A DNA stretch of 64,000 nucleotides from Phenylobacterium sp. (GTDB lineage: Bacteria > Pseudomonadota > Alphaproteobacteria > Caulobacterales > Caulobacteraceae). The translations under genes were made by a program, and so were the position numbers. The notes beneath the pieces were generated by a model. It made no database searches. It had not been told where the DNA came from and worked only from the letters and a program-made list of their open reading frames with translations. The stretch lies in assembly GCF_030698145.1 (NCBI RefSeq), contig NZ_JAUYNW010000092.1, forward strand, positions 1 to 64,000, written 5' to 3'. This document shows, piece after piece, positions 58,034-64,000 of the stretch; position 1 is the first letter of the stretch, and the number at the start of each line of letters is the position of its first letter.

Positions 58034-58543
58034 CTAGGCGGCGACGGCCTTGATCAGGTTCTTGTTCAGGATGCCGATGGCGGCGTCGCGGTCGATGCGC
58101 TCGATCGCAGCGACTTCGCGGGCCATGCGGTCCAGGGCCGACTCATAGAGCTGGCGTTCCGAATAGGACTGTTCCGGCTGGTTCTCGGCGCGGTGCAGGT
58201 CGCGGACCACCTCGGCGATCGAGATCAGGTCGCCGGAGTTGATCTTGGCTTCGTATTCCTGGGCGCGGCGCGACCACATGGTGCGCTTCACGCGGGCGCG
58301 GCCCTTGAGCGTGGTGAGCGCCTGGTTGACCACATTGCCCTCGGCAAGCGAGCGCAGGCCGGCGGTGCGGGCCTTGGCGGTGGGAACCCGCAGCGTCATT
58401 TTCTCATGATCGAAAGTGATGACGTAGACTTCGAGCGAATAGCCGGCGACTTCCTGGGTTTCGATCCCCTGCACCTGACCCACGCCATGGGCCGGATAGA
58501 CGACATGATCGCCGATGGAGAATTCCAGACCGGTCTTGCTCAT
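58034..58543 (-). CDS. carD: CarD family transcriptional regulator
   Basis: FSIGDHVVYPAHGVGQVQGIETQEVAGYSLEVYVITFDHEKMTLRVPTAKA; RARVKRTMWSRRAQEYEAKINSGDLISIAEVVRDL. Confidence 0.96.
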   Translation of the reverse strand: MSKTGLEFSIGDHVVYPAHGVGQVQGIETQEVAGYSLEVYVITFDHEKMTLRVPTAKARTAGLRSLAEGNVVNQALTTLKGRARVKRTMWSRRAQEYEAKINSGDLISIAEVVRDLHRAENQPEQSYSERQLYESALDRMAREVAAIERIDRDAAIGILNKNLIKAVAA

Positions 58544-58575
58544 TCGTTCAAGTCCTTTCGACTTGGCCGAACCCG

Positions 58576-58589
58576 TTAAGACATCTTAA
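58576..58589. promoter_or_regulatory. TTAAGA-CA-TCTTAA inverted repeat upstream of carD
   Basis: 6-bp arms, 2-bp spacer, 33 bp upstream of the carD start (minus strand). Confidence 0.45.
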
Positions 58590-58831
58590 CCATTGCACCA
58601 CAGGACAAAGGACACCCTCCGCGAAAACCGCGCGGCGCCTTACCCCAGGAGGAACGGATTAGACCTCTAAGACACCCTTCGCCTATGCAAGGCGTACGTC
58701 GGCCGGGACGGCTCTTCTGCAGAAACGACGCAGCGCGCGTAAGCGCTCTCGCTACGTCAGCTATGACGATAGCATAAAATTCAGCCGATTGAAAGGCTTG
58801 GCGCCCGGTTTCCGGGCCCGGGCGGGCCAGA

Positions 58832-59173
58832 TCAGGACCCGCGGCCCGGCTTTTCGCTAAAATACTTCTCGAATTTACCGGTTTCGCGCTCGAAAGCCTC
58901 CGCGTCCGCCGGAGGCGTGCCCTTTACCGTGATGTTCGGCCAGACCTTGGCGAAGTCGGTGTTGATCCGCAGCCATTTCGAGTCCGGTTCGTCCTCGGTG
59001 TCAGGCTTGATGGCGTCCACAGGACACTCGGGCTCGCAGACCCCGCAGTCGATGCATTCGTCCGGATTGATCGCCAGAAAGTTCTCGCCCTCGTAGAAGC
59101 AGTCCACCGGACAGACCTCGACGCAGTCCATGAACTTACATTTGATGCAGGCGTCGGTGACGATATAGGTCAT
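58832..59173 (-). CDS. fdxA: 7Fe-type ferredoxin FdxA
   Basis: [55 protein letters not shown]. Confidence 0.96.
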   Translation of the reverse strand: MTYIVTDACIKCKFMDCVEVCPVDCFYEGENFLAINPDECIDCGVCEPECPVDAIKPDTEDEPDSKWLRINTDFAKVWPNITVKGTPPADAEAFERETGKFEKYFSEKPGRGS

Positions 59174-59285
59174 CGCGGAAATGGGGCTCCGGCCGCTCTC
59201 GTTGGGCGGCGGTTTTTCCGGCTCCGGCCGGTCAATGTCAATGGCGCTGGGCGCCAGGATATCTGCAAGCCCCGATAGGGCCGGC

Positions 59286-61634
59286 TCAATTCTTGGGCGT
59301 CAGCGTCAGCACGCGCTCGGTCACGGCCTCCACCGCCTGGCGGGAATAGCTCAGCGGCACGTACTGGCCCGTGACCCACAGCGGGAACAGATCGCCGAAA
59401 TGCGGGCTGGTCGGATCGCCCGACTGGCCGGGCGCATTGATGGTCATGCTGTTGTCCCAGGCCCCCACGTCCAGCACCATCCGGAACGAGGCCCCGGCCG
59501 TCACGCGGTAGTCGTCCGGCCGCCAGGTGGCGGCCAGGGGTGACAGGCTGGTCCCGGCCATGGGCGCGGGGCCCACCGCCAGCGACGGGCGCTGGGCGGT
59601 GGAGGCGAGCGGTGTCAGGGCGTGTTCGAAGCGGGCATGGTGCAGGCCGCCCCAGGTCCAGGCCTTGGGGTCCGGGCCCAGCTTGGCGGCCACCTCGTCA
59701 TAGGCCGCGACCAGGCTCTCGCGCAGGGCCGCGTCACGGGCCGCGGGCGGCAGGCTCGCGTCGGGGTGCTCCAGCAGGGCCATGACCGCGGCGGTGTCGC
59801 CGTTTCCGAGCAGGGTGCGGGCCGCCGCCGGCGTCGCGCGGGCCACGGTGGCGCGGCCCAGGTGCTTGGTGATCCAGACCTCATAAAGCGCCGCCCCGGC
59901 GCTGTCGGCCGCCGTGCGGTGGTCCCAGGCCCCCAGCAGGTCCAGGGCGGCCGAGAGCTTGGGCTCGTCGGTTCGCAGCGGCGCCAGCAGGGCGAACATT
60001 CGCCGCGAGGTGATGTCGTAGGGATCGGTCTGCAGGGCCATGGCGTCGGCCAGCGTCAGCTTGGACTTGGCGGCCAGGACCTCGGCGATCCGCGCCATGC
60101 GCGCGCCGTTGGTCCATTCGAAGCCGACCTTGCGCTCGGCGTATGGATAGCCGTCGGGCAGGTTCATCTGGTTGGCGGAGGCGAACCAGCCGCTGGCGGG
60201 ATCGGCCTGGCTGGGAAGCTGGTCCTGGGTGAGGAAGCCCTTCCACTCATAGCGCCCGTCGCCGGGAACCGGGGCGAGGCCGTCCCAGTTCGGCCGCGCC
60301 GGCACGCGGGCGGCCGCGACCCAGCCGGTATGGCCCGAGGTGTCGGCATAGACCTGGTTCACCGAGGGCGTGGCCCAGTTGGCGAGCGCCGCCTTGTAGC
60401 CGTCCCAGGTCTTGGCGGTCATGTAGCCCGTGGAGCCGAAATAGGCCGAGGTTCCGGGCTCGCCCCAGACGCTGCGCAGGGCGAAGGCGCGGCCCTTGGC
60501 GGCGTCCTCCTTCAGCACCGGACCATGGCGGGTGAACTTCAGCGACACCTTGCGGGGCAGGGCTTCGCCCTTGACGGCGATCTCCTCGACCACGGTCCGC
60601 ATCGGCTCCCACGCGCCCTTGTAGCGATAGGCCTCGCCCTGGGTTTCGTAGACGTAGAGGTCTTCCTGATCGGCCGGGAAGATGGTCAGGCCAAAGGCGA
60701 TGGTTCCGTTGTGGCCGATGGAGACCCCGGGCAGGGCGGGCTCGCCGGCGCCGATCACCGAGAAGCCCGGCGCCTCCAGGTGCACGATGTAGCGCAGCGA
60801 CGGCGCGCCATGCTCGCGGTGCGGGTCATTGGCCAGGATCGGCCGGCCGGTGGCGGTGCGCGATCCGGCGACCGTCCAGTTGTTGGAGCCGATCGCGTCG
60901 GGCGGAATCTCCAGCATGGCGGTCTTGGCCGCCGGGCCCGAGAACTTCACCCCGCTTGAGCCGAGCTGGTAGTCGTCCAGCACGTCGGCCGGGATGTCGC
61001 AGGGGTCGAGGCCCTCGGGGATCCTGGTCTCCCACCTGGGTTCGAGATTTCGGTAAAGCCGGGTGGCCTCAAGCCCCGCGGCGCAGGCGATGCGGGCCCG
61101 GCCGACCTCGTTGGGGACGTTGCGGGTTAGGCCGTGGCTGCGGATGCGGACCACGTCCTGCGCCGCCCAGAGATCGGGTGTCGAGCCCGCGATCTGGAAC
61201 TCCATGGGCAAGGGGCGCTTGCCCGTGCGGATCTCGGTGACGAAGGCGTTGAGGCCGGCGACGAACGCCTCGGTGTTGTCCTGGGCGCCGGGCCCGTAGG
61301 ACGTCCACTCCTGGGCCATGTCGCCGCGATAGAGGAACAGCCGCGCAGCCCGGTCCTGGGCCACATAGGACGGGCCGAAGTCCTTGGCCAGCAGGCCCAG
61401 GCCCCGCTTGCGCCACAGGTCCACCTGCCAAAGCCGGTCGCGGGCGACGTTGTAGCCCTGCAGGAAGAAGGCGTCGCGCACGCTGCCCGCATAGATGTGG
61501 CTGATGCCCCACCGGTCGATCCGGATCTCGGCCGGTTGTGCGAGGCCCGCCACCGCGTGCGGCTCGACCGGAGGCGCCGCGGCCGCCGACGTGGAGACCA
61601 GGGCGGCGAATGCGGCGGCGGCGATCTGTTTCAT
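59286..61634 (-). CDS. penicillin acylase family protein (N-terminal nucleophile hydrolase), secreted
   Basis: 782 aa; signal peptide; [25 protein letters not shown] autoproteolytic Ser junction. Confidence 0.93.
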   Translation of the reverse strand: MKQIAAAAFAALVSTSAAAAPPVEPHAVAGLAQPAEIRIDRWGISHIYAGSVRDAFFLQGYNVARDRLWQVDLWRKRGLGLLAKDFGPSYVAQDRAARLFLYRGDMAQEWTSYGPGAQDNTEAFVAGLNAFVTEIRTGKRPLPMEFQIAGSTPDLWAAQDVVRIRSHGLTRNVPNEVGRARIACAAGLEATRLYRNLEPRWETRIPEGLDPCDIPADVLDDYQLGSSGVKFSGPAAKTAMLEIPPDAIGSNNWTVAGSRTATGRPILANDPHREHGAPSLRYIVHLEAPGFSVIGAGEPALPGVSIGHNGTIAFGLTIFPADQEDLYVYETQGEAYRYKGAWEPMRTVVEEIAVKGEALPRKVSLKFTRHGPVLKEDAAKGRAFALRSVWGEPGTSAYFGSTGYMTAKTWDGYKAALANWATPSVNQVYADTSGHTGWVAAARVPARPNWDGLAPVPGDGRYEWKGFLTQDQLPSQADPASGWFASANQMNLPDGYPYAERKVGFEWTNGARMARIAEVLAAKSKLTLADAMALQTDPYDITSRRMFALLAPLRTDEPKLSAALDLLGAWDHRTAADSAGAALYEVWITKHLGRATVARATPAAARTLLGNGDTAAVMALLEHPDASLPPAARDAALRESLVAAYDEVAAKLGPDPKAWTWGGLHHARFEHALTPLASTAQRPSLAVGPAPMAGTSLSPLAATWRPDDYRVTAGASFRMVLDVGAWDNSMTINAPGQSGDPTSPHFGDLFPLWVTGQYVPLSYSRQAVEAVTERVLTLTPKN

Positions 61635-61674
61635 GCGGCCACGCTAGGCGACGGATCCCAGGTCGACAATCGGC

Positions 61675-63066
61675 TCAGGCGTCCCCGGCGCGCGCCGGGC
61701 GGCCGAACTCCCGTTCCAGCAGCCGCGCGAAGTCGATGGTCATGCGGTCCTCCAGATAGGGCCCCATGATCTGCACGCCGATCGGCAGGCCGCCCGCGCC
61801 ACGCCCGATTGGGGCGGCGGTGGCCGGCAGGTGGCCCAGGATCGCCATGCCCGGCCAGCCGAGCTGGTCGAAATAGGGCGTCGCCTTGCCGTTGATCTTC
61901 AGCGTCCGCCTGGACGGATCGGGCTCCTCCACATGGGCGAAGGCGGTGGTCCCGAACACCGGCGCCAGGACGACGTCGAAGGTCTTGAACAGCTCCGCCC
62001 ATTGCCGGCGGATGGCGGTCTGGGCGTCCAGCAGGTCCATCCAGGCGTGGGCCGAGATGACGTCGCGCCGCGGTGGCCCGCCCCGCGTCATGGTGGTGTT
62101 GAGGATGCCCATATAGACCTCATGCGACCGATCGAGGTTGGGCAGCAGGTCGCTGCGGCGCTCGACGCGGGCGCCCAGGCCGTCCAGGTGATCGCCCAGG
62201 TCGCTCAGGGCCTGCCTGATCTCATCGTCAAGGCCGGCGACCGGATGGTGGTCGAGGATCAGGACCCGATAGTCGGCGAGGTGGTCGTGCCGGGGCGTGG
62301 GCAGGTCCAGCAGGTAACCGGTGGCTTCGTCGCCGACCGGTCCGGCCAGGATGTCCAGCGCCATCTGCAGGTCCTCGGCGGTGGTGGCCAGCGGCCCCAG
62401 CACCGCGACCGGCGTGTCGCCGCCGTCCAGCCCCGGCGGGGCGTGACCGCGCTGGGGCACCAGGTTGTAGCTGGGCTTGTGGCCGTAGACCCCGCAGAAA
62501 GCCGCCGGCACCCGGATCGACCCGCCGATGTCCGAACCGAACTCCAAAGGGACCATGCCGGCCGCCAGGGCGGCCGCCGCGCCGCCGGAAGAGCCACCGG
62601 GGCTGCGGGTCAGGTCCCACGGATTGTTGGTGCGCCCGTAGACCGGATTGACGCTCTGCCAGTCCGACAGGCTGACGGGGATATTGGTCTTGCCGAGGAT
62701 CAGCGCCCCGGCCGCCTTCAGCCGCTGGACGCCCACCGAGTCGACGGGGGCCCGGAAGCCCTTGGCCTCCTCGAAGCCCCAGGTGGTCGGCAAGCCCTCG
62801 ACATTGTTGGACTCCTTCACGGTCATGGGCAGACCCAGCAACGGACGGCGTTCGCCCCGCGCCAGGGCCGCATCGGCCTCCTTGGCCGCCTCGCGCGCCC
62901 GATCGAAGTCGCGGACCACCACGGCGTTGATCGGTCCGTCCAGGGCCTCGATGCGTGCGACCGTGTCGTCGAACAGCTCCAGGGCGCCGATGTCTCGCCG
63001 GGCCAGGGCTCCGATGAGGTCGCCCGCCGAGGCGTGCGAGGTGTCCCGGCTCAGGGTGTCGGACAT
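61675..63066 (-). CDS. amidase (amidase signature family)
   Basis: [75 protein letters not shown] Ser-cisSer-Lys signature. Confidence 0.95.
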   Translation of the reverse strand: MSDTLSRDTSHASAGDLIGALARRDIGALELFDDTVARIEALDGPINAVVVRDFDRAREAAKEADAALARGERRPLLGLPMTVKESNNVEGLPTTWGFEEAKGFRAPVDSVGVQRLKAAGALILGKTNIPVSLSDWQSVNPVYGRTNNPWDLTRSPGGSSGGAAAALAAGMVPLEFGSDIGGSIRVPAAFCGVYGHKPSYNLVPQRGHAPPGLDGGDTPVAVLGPLATTAEDLQMALDILAGPVGDEATGYLLDLPTPRHDHLADYRVLILDHHPVAGLDDEIRQALSDLGDHLDGLGARVERRSDLLPNLDRSHEVYMGILNTTMTRGGPPRRDVISAHAWMDLLDAQTAIRRQWAELFKTFDVVLAPVFGTTAFAHVEEPDPSRRTLKINGKATPYFDQLGWPGMAILGHLPATAAPIGRGAGGLPIGVQIMGPYLEDRMTIDFARLLEREFGRPARAGDA

Positions 63067-63115
63067 GATCGTCTCCCTCTTACCGGGTAACGAGACCATC
63101 CGTGGCCGCTGGAGT

Positions 63116-63394
63116 CTAGCTTTCGGGCAGCGCCGAATAGAGGGTTCGCGCCTCGGAGGGCGGTCCGCGGCGTTCGCCCAGGGCTTCCACGGCCACGGCG
63201 GTCAGCCGGCCGCCGACGGCGAAGACCAGTTGGTCGCCGACCCGGATCGGCCTGGCGCACTTGTCGATGCGGCTCTCGGCGCCGGCGCGGGTCAGGCGCA
63301 CCTTGCCCTCGTCCACGAACTTGGCGGCCAGCGAGCGGGTCTTGAAGAACCGGGCCCGCCAGAGCCAGACGTCGGCGCGGCAGCCCTCGCTCAC
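63116..63394 (-). CDS. RNA-binding S4 domain protein (Hsp15-like)
   Basis: CRADVWLWRARFFKTRSLAAKFVDEGKVRLTRAGAESRIDKCARPIRVGDQLVF. Confidence 0.92.
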   Translation of the reverse strand: MSEGCRADVWLWRARFFKTRSLAAKFVDEGKVRLTRAGAESRIDKCARPIRVGDQLVFAVGGRLTAVAVEALGERRGPPSEARTLYSALPES

Positions 63395-64000
63395 GGCCGG
63401 GCGGCCTTGGCCTTGCGGCGGCGCGGGCGGCGGGCGGGAACCGGCCTGTCCTTCAGCGCCGCCAGGGCCGCGAAGGGGGAGGCGACGGGGGCCGCGGTTG
63501 TCGCGGCGGGCTTGTCGGTGCGCCGGCGCCAGGCGACCGGCTCGCCCGGCTGGACCTTGGCGGTGGGGGCGAAGTTGAGCGCGCGCAGGATCGAGGCGGC
63601 CTCAGCCTCGGTCCAACCCAGCTCCTCGCGGGCCTGATCGCTCAGCAAGGCGCCCTGGCCCTGGCGCGGCGCGGCGCGCAGCAGGGCGTCCAGCCGCTCG
63701 AGCATCTCGACGGGCACGGCGTGGCGCCCCACGGCGCGCAGCCCGAAGGCCGCCAGCATCGCGGACGGTGGAGCGGGGTCGGGCAAGGCGCTGACCTTGT
63801 CCGTCGCGGGACGCCAGTCGGAACGGGCCAACGCCTGGGCGAAGGCCAGGGATCGCGGCTGCAGAAGGGCCGGCAGATGGAGGCTGAACGCTCCCAGCTT
63901 GACGCCCAGGCTCTTGAGCGCGCGGCGCTCGACCTGGGAGAGGCCCTTGGCCTCGGCGCGCACGGCGGCGCGGTCCATGATCCCGCCGGCCTCGATCAGG
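63391..64000 (-). CDS. C-terminal part of SUV3/MgpS-like helicase-related protein (continues past the window end)
   Basis: reading frame stays open through LIEAGGIMDRAAVRAEAKGLSQVERRALKSLGVKLGAFSLHLPALLQP; basic C-terminal tail. Confidence 0.65.
   Translation of the reverse strand, partial: LIEAGGIMDRAAVRAEAKGLSQVERRALKSLGVKLGAFSLHLPALLQPRSLAFAQALARSDWRPATDKVSALPDPAPPSAMLAAFGLRAVGRHAVPVEMLERLDALLRAAPRQGQGALLSDQAREELGWTEAEAASILRALNFAPTAKVQPGEPVAWRRRTDKPAATTAAPVASPFAALAALKDRPVPARRPRRRKAKAARP

Noticed and set aside
58576-58589. CtrA full site upstream of carD
   Set aside because: Spacer between TTAA half-sites is 6, not 7; kept only as a generic palindrome
1-64000. CRISPR arrays, phage defence islands, insertion sequences, biosynthetic gene clusters
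   Set aside because: No spaced direct-repeat arrays, transposases, integrases, Cas, restriction or NRPS/PKS domains were recognised in the translations

Overview
GC-rich alphaproteobacterial chromosome window, most like Caulobacterales (Caulobacter/Phenylobacterium) by gene content (PodJ-like polar protein, CtrA-type TTAA-N7-TTAA site, GANTC sites, DUF3426, CarD). Taxonomy is inferred; no search was run. The window is mostly ordinary housekeeping and metabolic sequence: five tandem acyl-CoA dehydrogenases; an MprF-like synthase; a PodJ-like scaffold; a TauE/TIGR02186/DUF3429 run; PdeM plus Lhr-type helicase; an alternative oxidase with a DUF1971 protein; a Coq4-like protein; a pectate lyase; an EF-G-like GTPase; a chorismate mutase/HisC/TyrA aromatic block; ftsEX-ydcF-plsC; argH-lptM-lysA; a glyoxylate-shunt locus (aceA, RamB-like regulator, glcB); tRNA-Arg(CCT); a tail-to-tail PilZ pair; dctA; carD; fdxA; a penicillin-acylase-like protein and an amidase. 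I saw no CRISPR array, prophage, transposase or rRNA. The best leads are regulatory sites and small modules: the AOX-DUF1971 pair, the TGTAA half-site cluster between aceA and its regulator, the CtrA/GANTC region upstream of podJ, a family of modular intergenic palindromes, and the ACAD array with its low-GC internal segments. I did not find clear evidence of a wholly new system.
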